Below are positions 24,047-32,191 of a stretch of DNA of 39,709 nucleotides, piece after piece (the first letter of the stretch is position 1; each line of letters opens with the position of its first letter). A program made the position numbers and the translations under genes. Source of the stretch: an uncultured Thermomicrobiales bacterium (GTDB taxonomy: Bacteria > Chloroflexota > Chloroflexia > Thermomicrobiales > UBA6265). The stretch spans positions 1 to 39,709 of the forward strand of contig CADCWL010000039.1 in assembly GCA_902806405.1 (NCBI GenBank), given 5' to 3'. Below the pieces are notes generated by a model, which did no database searches, had not been told where the DNA came from, and saw only the letters and a program-made list of their open reading frames with translations.

Positions 24047-25501
24047 CTACGTTCCGAGGGCGCGGACGTGGAGCATGTTGGTGCGGCCGGACTGGCGGGT
24101 CATCGGGAGGGAGCCGGCGATGAGGGCGTAGGCGCCGTCGGTGGCGAGGCCGAGCTCGACGATCTGGCGCCCGGCCATCCGGAAGAGCGCGTCGGGGTCG
24201 TCCGCCAGGGGAACGACGGTGGCGCGGACGCCCCAGACGAGATTGAGGCGACGGGCGACCGCCTCGTCGGTGGCGACGCCGATGATCGGGGGCGTGGGTC
24301 GGTACTTGGCGACGCGGCGGACGGCGCTACCGGTGAGGGTGAAGACGACCATGTGCTCGACCGGGGAGACCTCGGCGAGCGCCTGGGCGGCGCGGGCGAT
24401 GGCGTCGGCGAAGGCGATGGTCGGCTCGGTCTGGCCGGGGAGGGGCGCGGCGGCGGTGGCGGTCCGGATCGGGCCGTCGCGCTCCGCCTCGCGGATGATG
24501 CGACCCATCGTCTGAACGGCCTCGACCGGGTAGGCACCGACGGCGGTCTCGGCGGAGAGCATCACGGCGTCGGTTCCGTCCCAGACGGCGTTGGCGACGT
24601 CGCTCGTCTCGGCGCGGGTGGCGACGGGTTGGGTGATCATCGACTCGAGCATCTGGGTGGCGGTGATGACGGGAACGCCGCGGCTGTTGGCGACGCCGAT
24701 GATCTCCTTCTGGGCGCGGGGGACGCGCTCCGGCGGCATCTGGACGCCGAGGTCGCCCCGGGCGACCATCAGGCCATCGGCGACCTCGGCGATCTCGCGG
24801 ACGACGGCGAGGGCCTCGGGCCGCTCGATCTTGGCGACGAGGCCGGGCTGGGCGCCGCCGTGCGCGGCGACGGCCTCGCGAGCGTTCCGGAGGTCGTCGG
24901 CCTCGTTGACGAAGGAGAGGCCGAGGAAGTCGACCCCCTGGGCGACGCCGAAGGCGAGATCGGCGCGGTCGACTTCGGTCAGGGCTCCCCCCTTGATCGG
25001 GGCGCCGGGGAGGGTGACGCCCTGCTTGCCCAGGAGGAGGCCGCCGCGGCCGACCTGGCAGACGGCGACGCCGTCCCCGATCCGCTCCACCAGCAGCTCG
25101 ACGAGGCCGTCGGCGATGAGGATGCGGGAGCCGGGCTGAATGACCTCGAAGAGGCGGGGGTAGTCGATCCCGATCCGGGTGGCAGTGGTCGGCTCCGGGG
25201 TGTTGACGATCTCGATCGAGGTGCCGCGGGCGATGGGGACCTTCTCGTCGCCGGCGAGGGGGCCGGTCCGGATCTTGAGGCCCCGGAGGTCGAAGAGGAT
25301 CGGGACTAGGCGGCCGAGCTCACGGGCGGCGGCGCGGACGTCGGCGATGAGGGCGGCCCGCTCGTCCGGCGAGCCGTGGGCGGCGTTGATACGGGCGACG
25401 TCGACGCCGGCCTGGAGGAGGTCGCGGAGGCGGTCGCGGCCCGTGGATGAGGGGCCGAGGGTGGCGACGATCTTGACCCGGCGCTCGTCGTAGGGGCTCA
25501 C
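24047..25501 (-). CDS. pyk: Pyruvate kinase, K+-independent type
   Basis: A 484-residue glycolytic enzyme converting phosphoenolpyruvate and ADP to pyruvate and ATP. Signature regions are intact: VAKIERPEAL (catalytic Lys and metal-binding Glu), MVARGDLGVQ (metal Asp), ATQMLESMI, and AVWDGTDAVMLSAETAVGAY; the C-terminal ~120 residues form the regulatory domain. The K+ site is altered: ARLNFSHG of the family is ARINAAHG (Ser to Ala), and the DTKGPEIRT segment is DLRGLKIRT, giving Leu113, Arg114 and Lys117 in muscle-enzyme numbering. That set is the known mark of K+-independent pyruvate kinases. GTG 25501 has AGGAG upstream; an extended -10 lies ~75 bases before it. Confidence 0.93.
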   Translation of the reverse strand: MSPYDERRVKIVATLGPSSTGRDRLRDLLQAGVDVARINAAHGSPDERAALIADVRAAARELGRLVPILFDLRGLKIRTGPLAGDEKVPIARGTSIEIVNTPEPTTATRIGIDYPRLFEVIQPGSRILIADGLVELLVERIGDGVAVCQVGRGGLLLGKQGVTLPGAPIKGGALTEVDRADLAFGVAQGVDFLGLSFVNEADDLRNAREAVAAHGGAQPGLVAKIERPEALAVVREIAEVADGLMVARGDLGVQMPPERVPRAQKEIIGVANSRGVPVITATQMLESMITQPVATRAETSDVANAVWDGTDAVMLSAETAVGAYPVEAVQTMGRIIREAERDGPIRTATAAAPLPGQTEPTIAFADAIARAAQALAEVSPVEHMVVFTLTGSAVRRVAKYRPTPPIIGVATDEAVARRLNLVWGVRATVVPLADDPDALFRMAGRQIVELGLATDGAYALIAGSLPMTRQSGRTNMLHVRALGT

Positions 25502-25573
25502 GGGCGTCTCTCCTGGCGGTGGGCGGCGGATGACGGGCACGGGGGCGCGGCCGGCGATGGGCCGGGCGCGGGG

Positions 25574-25586
25574 GCATGGTAGCAGC
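25574..25586 (-). promoter_or_regulatory. Extended -10 element of the pyruvate kinase gene
   Basis: Minus-strand TGC-TACCAT, identical over 13 bases to the element upstream of galM. About 75 bases before the GTG start. Confidence 0.45.
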
Positions 25587-25647
25587 GGACGGGGGCGGAG
25601 GAGGAGGAGGGGAAGATCGTTGCTAAGGCGGGCACCGGGATGGCGGC

Positions 25648-25707
25648 GCCCGGGATTCAAAACCCCGGGCTACGCCACCGAACCCCCCTGAAGGAGGCTG
25701 AGGACGG
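25648..25707 (+). repeat. Two-hairpin dispersed repeat, copy 6
   Basis: First hairpin gcccggg-attcaaaac-cccgggc (25648-25670), linker TACGCCACCGAAC, second imperfect hairpin CCCCCTGAAGGAGG, and end CTGAGGACGG. The minus-strand pseudogene beginning at 26156 reads into this copy and stops at its far end. Confidence 0.75.
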
Positions 25708-26156
25708 TGCCCCGCTCCGGGAGGGCCGGTCGGCTATGGCGCGGGCGGGGTCGTCTGGGAGGAGGAGGGCGAGGCCGGCGTTGTCGGTCTTTATGTCGGG
25801 GAGGGTGAGGCGGCCGTCGTCGACGGCGAGGCCGCCACGGTAGGTGACGTTCTGGCCGTAGGAGGAGACGCCGACCTCACAGCCAGTGGGCGAGAGGCGG
25901 ACGACGTCGTTCTCGGCGGCGGCCGCCTCGGGGATGCCGGCGGCGTTGCGGGTGTTGGCACGCAAGCGCTCCTGGATCTGCTCTTGGGTGGCTCGGTAGG
26001 CGCCGGAGGCGACGCGGGCGCCTGGGGTGGCAGGGAGGCGGAGAGCGACCTCGGTGGCGACGCCCTCCTCGATCCCTTCGCGGACGCTGCCCCGGACGCG
26101 GGGCGGCCGACGAACCAGCCGAGCGCGCCGACCACGAGCAGGCAGCCGCGACGCAT
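25657..26156 (-). pseudogene. Exported lipid-binding-like (LmeA/DUF2993-like) protein, frameshifted and 3'-truncated
   Basis: ATG 26156 opens a signal-anchor, MRRGCLLVVGALGWFVGRP, behind ccggagc. A one-base shift near 26100, in a C-rich run, is needed to reach the rest: REGIEEGVATEVALRLPATP, QEQIQERLRANTRNAAGIPE, RLSPTGCEVGVSSYGQNVTY and RGGLAVDDGRLTLPDIKTDN. This layout, an N-terminal anchor followed by long amphipathic beta strands, recalls LmeA/DUF2993 proteins that bind lipids at the cell surface; the match is tentative. After DDPARAIADRP the frame enters repeat copy 6 and ends on its bases, so the final strands of the domain are missing. Confidence 0.55.
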
Positions 26157-26429
26157 TGATGCTTGCTCCGGTGGTGGCGCCGCCCGGCGGGTGCCGGGAC
26201 GGCGGGGGCGGAGGGGCCTACGGAATGAGACGTCAGGGCTTCGCGGACCTCGTCGGCCTCGGGGCCGACGGTAGCGGCAAGCTGCGCCCTTCCCGACCTT
26301 TCCGGCAGCCACCGGCACCGGAGGCCGCGAGCGGCGGAGTGTGGAACGTCTCCTCGACTATCGGTCGGTGGGAGAAGCACGCGGCATCGCGTGCTCCTTG
26401 GTGAAGCATCGGCCCCCTCGTCCCGCGAT

Positions 26430-28310
26430 CTACGGGGCGGGGGTGGCGGCCGGGTCAGCGGTGCGGGTCTCGCCGCCGATGGCGAGGGGCGGGAGGGGGA
26501 GGGCAAAGAGCCAGGCGTCGAAGAGGGGTGAGAGTTCCCGGCCGCTCACCTCCTCGGCGAGGTCGACGAAGTCGGCGGTGGTGGCGTTGCCGTTGGCGTA
26601 GCGGCGGGGCCAGGCTTGGAGGATCGCGAAGAAGGCGTCGTCCCCGACCTCCTGGCGCAGCGCGTGGAGGGTGAGGGCGCCGCGCTGGTAGACGGCGCCG
26701 GAGTCGAACAGGTTCTCGGGGCCGGGGTCGCCGGTGAGGACGTCGGCGCCGGGGAAGAAGGAAACCGGGACGCCGAGCGCCTCGATCTGGGTCAGTGCCG
26801 CCTCGGCGGTGATCCGGTCGAGGTCGGCCGCGTCCTCGGCGCCGAGGGCTTCGAGGAAACCCGCGCGTTGGTCGGCGGGGAGGGGCTGGCCGAGGGCCCG
26901 CTCGAAGGCGGCGAGAACCTCCCGGGCGTTCTGCGCGGCGCGGGCGGCGGGGTTGCGCAGGCTGGCGGCGGCCCGGTCGGTGCTCCGCCGCGCGAGCGCG
27001 TCGTACCACCGGAGGAGCTGGCGGTCGCGAGCGCGGGGACTGTCGCTCCGTTCCAGCCAGAGCGCCTCCGCGTAGGAGGCGAACCCCTCGTTCAGCCAGA
27101 TGTCCTGCCAGCGGAGGGGGGTGACGGTGTCGCCGAACCACTGGTGCGCGGTCTCATGGACGAGGATCTGCTCGAGTTGGGCGGCGCCGGCGCGCGTGAG
27201 GCGGTCACCGCCGGGGGCGATGCCGAAGATGGGGATCGTCTGCGTCTCGAGCGCGAAGCCGAGGGGGACGCCGACGACGGTGGCGCCGGCAACCTCGAAG
27301 GGGTAGGGGCCGAACATCGACTCGAAGGTCTCGAGGATTTCCGGCAGGCGGGCGAAGACTTCGCGCTGGTCGTCGGGGACGTTCGCTGCGAATGCGGTCC
27401 GGATCGGCAGGCCACGGAGGCCGGTCGTCTCGACGGTCTCAAGGCGGCCGGCGTGGAGCGTGACGAGGTAGCTGGCGATCGGGTCGCGGGATTCCCAGAC
27501 TGAGGTGGTGGCGGAGCCCTCGTCGATCGTCTCGGTGAGCACGCCGTTGGCGACGACGGCGTAGGGGTCCGCGACGGTGAGGCGGAGGGAATAGGTCGCC
27601 TTGTCGGCGGGGTGACCGTTGACGGGGTACCAGGTCTCGGCGCCGCCCGGCTCGCCGGCGACGAAGATCGTCTCGGGGGCCGTGAACCAGCCGCCGCCGA
27701 ACTGGGCGCCTTCATTCTCGTTGTTCGGCCGGGCCGGGCTCGGCGTGCCGGGGGCGGGCTGGGGTGGGGCAGGAGTTGGGGTCGTTGGGAGAGCCTGGCC
27801 CGGTCCGGAGGGGACCGTCTCGCCGTCAGGCCGGCCCTGGTAGGCGATCTCGACGACGAAGTCGGCGCCGACGGGGATCGGGGCGCCGGGGAGGACTGTC
27901 AGTTCTTTGCCGTCGCGGACGGAACGGGCGGGGCGGCCGTCGACGGTGATCGCGTCAACGGTGAGGCCGCGGAAGTCGAGGTTGAAGGCGCACAGGTCGA
28001 GGAGGGCGACGGCCTCGATCGTGGCGCGGCCGGCGGTGATCGCACCACGGGGGACGTCCAGGTCGAGGTCGAGGTCATAGTGGAGGACGTTGTAGCCGCC
28101 GTTGCCGGCGGTTGGGAAGTAGGCGTCGCCGATGCCGCTGCTGCCGGCGGCGCAGGCGGGGGCTTCGACGGCCGGGGAGGTGGCGGGTGAGGCGGCCGGG
28201 GTCGCTTGGCGGGCCAGGGCGGGGAGAGTGCTCGCGACGAGGCTGGCGGCGAGGGTGAGGAGCGAGACGAGGGGCTGAGGGCGGATACGGATACGGACGC
28301 GAGCCGGCAT
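26430..28310 (-). CDS. Exported M1-family metallopeptidase
   Basis: A 626-residue protein. Residues 1-33 are a signal peptide (PLVSLLTLAASLVASTLPALA), followed by a Thr/Pro/Ala linker (RQATPAASPATSPAVEAP) and a second low-complexity stretch at ~185-215. Residues ~60-350 form the N-terminal beta domain. The catalytic zinc motif is HETAHQWFGD with NEGFASYAE downstream (HExxH-x18-E), as in aminopeptidase N relatives. The exopeptidase motif GxMEN is replaced by ALETQT, so a free-amino-terminus preference is less sure. The C-terminal helical domain has QRGALTLHALRQEVGDDAFF. ATG 28310 has GGAGG upstream. It probably trims peptides outside the cell for nutrition. Confidence 0.9.
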   Translation of the reverse strand: MPARVRIRIRPQPLVSLLTLAASLVASTLPALARQATPAASPATSPAVEAPACAAGSSGIGDAYFPTAGNGGYNVLHYDLDLDLDVPRGAITAGRATIEAVALLDLCAFNLDFRGLTVDAITVDGRPARSVRDGKELTVLPGAPIPVGADFVVEIAYQGRPDGETVPSGPGQALPTTPTPAPPQPAPGTPSPARPNNENEGAQFGGGWFTAPETIFVAGEPGGAETWYPVNGHPADKATYSLRLTVADPYAVVANGVLTETIDEGSATTSVWESRDPIASYLVTLHAGRLETVETTGLRGLPIRTAFAANVPDDQREVFARLPEILETFESMFGPYPFEVAGATVVGVPLGFALETQTIPIFGIAPGGDRLTRAGAAQLEQILVHETAHQWFGDTVTPLRWQDIWLNEGFASYAEALWLERSDSPRARDRQLLRWYDALARRSTDRAAASLRNPAARAAQNAREVLAAFERALGQPLPADQRAGFLEALGAEDAADLDRITAEAALTQIEALGVPVSFFPGADVLTGDPGPENLFDSGAVYQRGALTLHALRQEVGDDAFFAILQAWPRRYANGNATTADFVDLAEEVSGRELSPLFDAWLFALPLPPLAIGGETRTADPAATPAP

Positions 28311-28470
28311 GCGGGGTGACCTCCGGGCGGCGTGTCGGCGGCGAGAGGGGGGTAGTGTGCAAGGTTTGGGAGGGGGGCGGGAGGGCGTCGGGGGCGATGC
28401 GGCCCGCGACGGCCGGCGAAACCACCGGCAGGGGAAGCCGGTGTCCACCGCGGACGCCCCGGCCTGGTCA

Positions 28471-28529
28471 CCCGGGTTTCAAGACCCCGGGGCTACACCG
28501 ATGCCCGCGGAAGGGGGCTTGATGGCGGG
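28471..28529 (+). repeat. Two-hairpin dispersed repeat, copy 7
   Basis: CCCGGGTTTCAAGACCCCGG, then GGCTACACCGATGCCCGCGG, then AAGGGGGCTTGATGGCGGG. It lies in the 295-base gap between the M1 peptidase and creatininase-family genes, in the region upstream of the peptidase start. Confidence 0.65.
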
Positions 28530-28605
28530 TGCGGATCGCGAACGCCGACCAGGTTTCCGGACAGCCGAAGGACCGGTCGGCGGGACACCGCACGTCGAGG
28601 CAGGG

Positions 28606-29439
28606 CTAGGGGGAGGGCAGTGGAACGTCCGTGTCGGCCAGCAGCGCCGTCGCCCGTTCGGCGACGCGCTCCGAGATCGTGTGCAGGAGGAGGTGTCCTC
28701 GCTCGGCGGTGGCGGTGAGCTCAGGGTCGTTGGGGGCGGCAGCGGTGTCGGAGTAGAGGCCGATGTACGTGTGCGGGGTCTCGTGGCGGCGGGCGAGGTG
28801 GCGCGGTTCGGCGGCGTAGCGGTCGGCCAGAGAGCGGTCGGTCTCAAGGGTCTTGGCGAGATCGACCAGGTCTGGGCGGATCGCCATCAGGAGGGAGGTC
28901 TCGCCGCCCGCCGCATGCTCCATCGGGTAGTGCAGGTCCGGCACGACCTCCTGGTCCGTCAGGAGCAGCCAGCGCATCCCCGGGTTGCCGGCGAGGAACT
29001 CCTCGCCGGAGACCCGGACGGTGGGCAGATAGACCTTCGGCGACCAGTGCCCGGCGACGACGACGATGGCGCGGAAGCCGCGGCGCCGCATCGCCTCGTA
29101 GACGTCGAGGAGCAGTCCGCTGAAGATCTCGGGCCGAATCCAGAACATGGAGCCGGGGACGTGGTAACGCTCGCCGGCCTCAATGCCGCCGGTGAGGTAA
29201 TCCCCGTCCGGCAGATCCTCGCGCTCGTCGGTGCCCCACCAGAGGGGCGGCACGACGACGCCGCCGGAGCGGCGGGCGGCGGCCTCGCAGACGGCGTGGG
29301 CCTTGATCCCGTCGAGGCCGAGCGCGTTGTGCTCGCCGTGCCACTCCAGCACGCCGAGGGGGAGGTAGCAGATCGGCGCCGCCGCCAGCGCCGGGGTGAG
29401 CTCCCAGGGGAACATCTCTTCGTAGCGGACCTTGGGCAT
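28606..29439 (-). CDS. Creatininase-family amidohydrolase
   Basis: A 277-residue cytoplasmic protein. The metal-binding block LPLGVLEWHGEHNALGLDG matches the family pattern PxGSxEQHGxHLPxxTD, keeping Glu, His and Asp. The later loop, NGHGGN in most members, reads AGHWSPK with its histidine retained, and a glutamate follows in HAAGGETSLL. Members open cyclic amides such as creatinine, or act on formamide intermediates of riboflavin and F420 biosynthesis; a few F420 enzymes occur in this window, but I cannot choose among these roles. ATG 29439 has GGAG upstream. It stands alone on the minus strand, 167 bases upstream of the peptidase gene's regulatory region. Confidence 0.85.
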   Translation of the reverse strand: MPKVRYEEMFPWELTPALAAAPICYLPLGVLEWHGEHNALGLDGIKAHAVCEAAARRSGGVVVPPLWWGTDEREDLPDGDYLTGGIEAGERYHVPGSMFWIRPEIFSGLLLDVYEAMRRRGFRAIVVVAGHWSPKVYLPTVRVSGEEFLAGNPGMRWLLLTDQEVVPDLHYPMEHAAGGETSLLMAIRPDLVDLAKTLETDRSLADRYAAEPRHLARRHETPHTYIGLYSDTAAAPNDPELTATAERGHLLLHTISERVAERATALLADTDVPLPSP

Positions 29440-30056
29440 GGGGGCGACTCCGCGGTGGGGTTCGGGCCGTGCGACCGGAGCGGGATCCTGGTGGATGCGT
29501 GCGGCGGGGCGGGAAGCCTGGCGCCGACACCGACGGGCTGACCCACAAAGCCCATAAAGGGACGCGGACGGTGCGGGGAGCACTGGGCGGCGCTCGCGGT
29601 CCGTGCCAGCAGGCCAGGTGGAGGAGAGCGAGCGTGTCGATGGGGAACCTGGCGTCTCACTCCTCCAGGGGGGGCTCTGGAGAACGGCGGCGACGGGGTC
29701 GGGAACGGTGGCGGCCAAGGTCCTCGAGGCAAGGCAGCTCCTGGGGGGTGGAGGCCGGGCTCGCGGACTGGACGGGGCAAGGCCGACGAGGAGGATGGCA
29801 AGGAGCCGCGCGGCGGGCGGGAGCGCGGGGTCCGTCAATTCCTCTCAGGGTTGGGGTCACCGGGTAGATACCAGGGCGGGCATGATCCGGTCACCCCCGG
29901 GGGTGGGTACCGGCCGTGGCGGGCGGCGACCCGATCACCGGACAAGGGGGCGGAGTGTTCTTTCGCACGCTGGCCCTCATCGCCGAGGTTGGGTGGGACG
30001 ATCCGGTCGGGAGCAACGGGGGCGGATGTTCGCGGGAGACTCGGTCCCCGTGCGAA
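29440..30056. other. 617-base gene-free stretch
   Basis: Between the creatininase start and the stop of the LLM gene, both minus strand. It includes GCTGACCCACAAAGCCC at 29536, a weak relic of the dispersed repeat, and the 14-bp palindrome cacccccgggggtg near 29892. Near 29944 and 30016 a short sequence, gggggcgga(g)tgttc, occurs twice. No coding sequence is supported. Confidence 0.4.
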
Positions 30057-30926
30057 TCATCCTCCGGGTGGACCCTGGCGGATGCGCTCGCGTATCGACG
30101 CGGTCGCCTCCGGCGACCACGGATCCTCCGCCCCCAGGCCGAAGCGCCACGGGCCGACGTCCTCGATCCACCAGGTCGCCCCCGCCGCCGCGTACCGTGC
30201 GACGACCTCCGTGCCACCGCCGCGGTCGCCGCCGGGCGTCTCCCCGGTGACCACGACATCGAAGGGCGATCCGTCCGCTCGATGCGCGGCGACGTAGGCG
30301 GTCAGGTTCCGCAGTTCCCCCGGTGCCAACGGCTCCCCCCACTTCCCCGGTGCGACGCCGTCCCAGCGGGCCGCGCGCCGCATCGGCGGCTTGTTCGGCC
30401 ACCAGCCGCCAACCCAGATCGGGACGCGCGGCCGCTGGACCGGGGTCGGCAGGAAGGTGACCTCGCGCAGGTGGTAGTGCTCTCCCTCGTGCGAGAACGG
30501 CTCCCCGCTCCAGAGCCCCGCCAGGATCGCGAGGCCCTCGTCGAGCCGCCGGGCGCGGGCACGCGCGTCCTCCTCCTCGCCGAAGAAGCCGAAGTCCCAT
30601 GGGACGGGATCGCCCAGTCCGACGCCGAGGACGAGCCTGCCGCCGCTGAGGCGGTCGAGGGTGGCCGCTTCGCGCGCGACCTGCCACGGGCGGCGACGCG
30701 CGAGCGGGGTGACGAGCGTTCCCAATCGAACCCGCTTGGTGGCCAGGGCGACCGCCGCGAGTCCGACCCACGGGTCGGCGATGGGGTGGAAGCTGGGGTC
30801 GTAGACCACGTGGTCCCAGATGAAGAACCCGTCCCAGCCGGACTCCTCGGCCTCGCGCGCCAGGGCCGCGAGCGCGCGGGGATCGGCCAGATCGCCAAAG
30901 GGAGGCAGGTTCACACCGTACCGCAC
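30057..30926 (-). CDS. F420-dependent LLM-class oxidoreductase
   Basis: A 289-residue luciferase-like monooxygenase-fold enzyme. It begins VRYGVNLPPFGDLADPR and has the family sequence EESGWDGFFIWDHVVYDPSF at residues ~27-46, TLVTPLARRRPWQVAREAAT at ~72, and LDRLSGGRLVLGVGLGDP, typical of F420-type rather than flavin-type members. The C-terminal region VPIWVGGWWPNKPPMRRAAR completes the barrel. GTG 30926 has GGAGGG upstream; TACCGT about 40 bases before the start may be its -10. It lies beyond the divergent soxR-like gene and may belong functionally to the redox island. Substrate unknown; many family members reduce or oxidise small aromatic or lipid substrates. Confidence 0.88.
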   Translation of the reverse strand: MRYGVNLPPFGDLADPRALAALAREAEESGWDGFFIWDHVVYDPSFHPIADPWVGLAAVALATKRVRLGTLVTPLARRRPWQVAREAATLDRLSGGRLVLGVGLGDPVPWDFGFFGEEEDARARARRLDEGLAILAGLWSGEPFSHEGEHYHLREVTFLPTPVQRPRVPIWVGGWWPNKPPMRRAARWDGVAPGKWGEPLAPGELRNLTAYVAAHRADGSPFDVVVTGETPGGDRGGGTEVVARYAAAGATWWIEDVGPWRFGLGAEDPWSPEATASIRERIRQGPPGG

Positions 30927-31164
30927 CGTGCCCTCCGTGGCGCAACACCCGTCGCCATTGGCGCGTACGGTAGCCGTTGGTTCCCGGGCCCGGCAAGGCC
31001 CGACCAGCGCCCGCACCCGCTCCGCGGCGCGGTTCCGCCGGGCGGATTCGATGTCGGGCCCGCGCATCGGGTCGGGGACGGCCGGCGGCGTGCTCGGGCC
31101 GGTGACCCGGGCTCCGAGCATCGCGACAACGGCGACCGAGAGGGGGCAGTCGCGACGTCCCGCC

Positions 31165-31617
31165 TCAGCCGGCGTCCGGCGCGTCCTCGAGCCAGTAGCG
31201 CGGGCCCGGGCCACGGCGGAAGAGGCGGTCGTCCGGGTTGAGGACGGCGCAGCGATCGAGCGAGAGGCAGCCGCAACCGATGCAGTCGGTGATGCCGGTC
31301 TTGAGGCGCTCCAGTTCGGCGATCCGGCTGTCGATCCGGGCCTGCCAGGTGCGGGAGAGGCGCCCCCACTCTTGGCGGGTGGGCGCCCGGTCGGCGGGCA
31401 GCTTGGCCAGCTCACCCCGGATCTCTTCGAGACTGAAGCCGACGCGCTGGGCGAAGACGACGAACGCAACGCGGCGGGCCGTCGCCCGGGGGAAGCGGCG
31501 GTGGCCGGCGCCGGTCCGCTCGGCCCGGATCAGGCCGCGTTCCTCGTAGAAGCGGAGCGCCGAGGTCGCCACCCCGGTGCGGGCGGCCAGCTCGCCGATG
31601 GTCAGGGTCCCCGTCAT
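31165..31617 (-). CDS. soxR: SoxR-type [2Fe-2S] redox-sensing MerR regulator
   Basis: A 150-residue MerR-family regulator. The N-terminal helix-turn-helix is LTIGELAARTGVATSALRFY, with the wing YEERGLIRAERTGAGHRRFP. A coiled dimerisation helix follows, then the C-terminal iron-sulfur cluster motif CIGCGCLSLDRC (C-x2-C-x-C-x5-C), the mark of SoxR. The cluster senses superoxide, nitric oxide or redox-cycling compounds; oxidised SoxR untwists a promoter with a long spacer. Such a promoter sits 27 bases upstream on the opposite strand (31644-31674). ATG 31617 begins MTGTLTIGE; a ribosome binding site is not strong. Divergent from the nitroreductase-like gene. Confidence 0.93.
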   Translation of the reverse strand: MTGTLTIGELAARTGVATSALRFYEERGLIRAERTGAGHRRFPRATARRVAFVVFAQRVGFSLEEIRGELAKLPADRAPTRQEWGRLSRTWQARIDSRIAELERLKTGITDCIGCGCLSLDRCAVLNPDDRLFRRGPGPRYWLEDAPDAG

Positions 31618-31643
31618 GGCGTCACGGCCTCCGCGCCGGGCTC

Positions 31644-31674
31644 TTGACTTCAAGCCCAGTTGAAGTCGTATCGT
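31644..31674 (+). promoter_or_regulatory. SoxR-controlled promoter with SoxR box in a 19-bp spacer
   Basis: The -35 TTGACT (31644-31649) and -10 TATCGT (31669-31674) are 19 bases apart. Within the spacer lies CTTCAA-GCCCAG-TTGAAG (31648-31665), a perfect dyad differing from the E. coli soxS box CCTCAA-GTTAAC-TTGAGG in one base per arm plus the centre. It faces the F420-type gene at 31756. Confidence 0.85.
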
Positions 31675-31755
31675 CATCGTACGTTGGGGCGCATGCCCAA
31701 CGCAATGGGCACGCCTTCCCCGGCAGGGGACGTCGGGCCGCGACGAGGAGCCGAG

Positions 31756-32157
31756 ATGGACGACGCCATCCGCCGCGCGCTGGGTTGCGACCGGACAATC
31801 GACATCACCACCGTCGGGCGGACGAGCGGGCAGCCGCGCCGGATCGAGACCTGGTTCTACCGCTCCGGCGGGCAGATCTATCTCACCGGCTCGCCCGGCC
31901 GGCGCGACTGGTACGCGAATCTGGTGGCCACCCCGGCGTTCACGTTCCACCTCAAGGAGAGCGCGACGGCGGACCTGCCGGCGCGGGCCACCGCGATCAC
32001 CAACCCGGAGGCGCGGCGGGCGATCCTGGCGGGCATCCGTGAGATGGGCGAGGGGTGGGATCTGGAGGCGTGGGTGGCGGGAAGCCCGCTGGTGGCCGTC
32101 GCGTTCACGGACCAGGACGAGGCGCCAACGACCTCGGCCGGAACGGGATCCGGATGA
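31756..32157 (+). CDS. F420-dependent nitroreductase/quinone reductase-like (DUF385) protein
   Basis: A 133-residue protein of the deazaflavin-dependent nitroreductase family (Ddn/FqrB relatives), a split-barrel fold. It contains RTIDITTVGRTSGQPRRIET, WFYRSGGQIYLTGSPGRRDW and YANLVATPAFTFHLKE, the family's core. Characterised members use reduced F420 to reduce quinones or nitro compounds by two electrons, which prevents redox cycling. ATG 31756 has GAGGAG upstream; the promoter with the SoxR box is ~75 bases earlier. It opens a tight array with the genes at 32192, 32968 and 33642 (gap 34 bases, then overlaps or short gaps), so they are probably one SoxR-regulated operon. Confidence 0.85.
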   Translation: MDDAIRRALGCDRTIDITTVGRTSGQPRRIETWFYRSGGQIYLTGSPGRRDWYANLVATPAFTFHLKESATADLPARATAITNPEARRAILAGIREMGEGWDLEAWVAGSPLVAVAFTDQDEAPTTSAGTGSG

Positions 32158-32191
32158 GCGGACGGGGGACGACGCGTTCGGGGATGCACCG

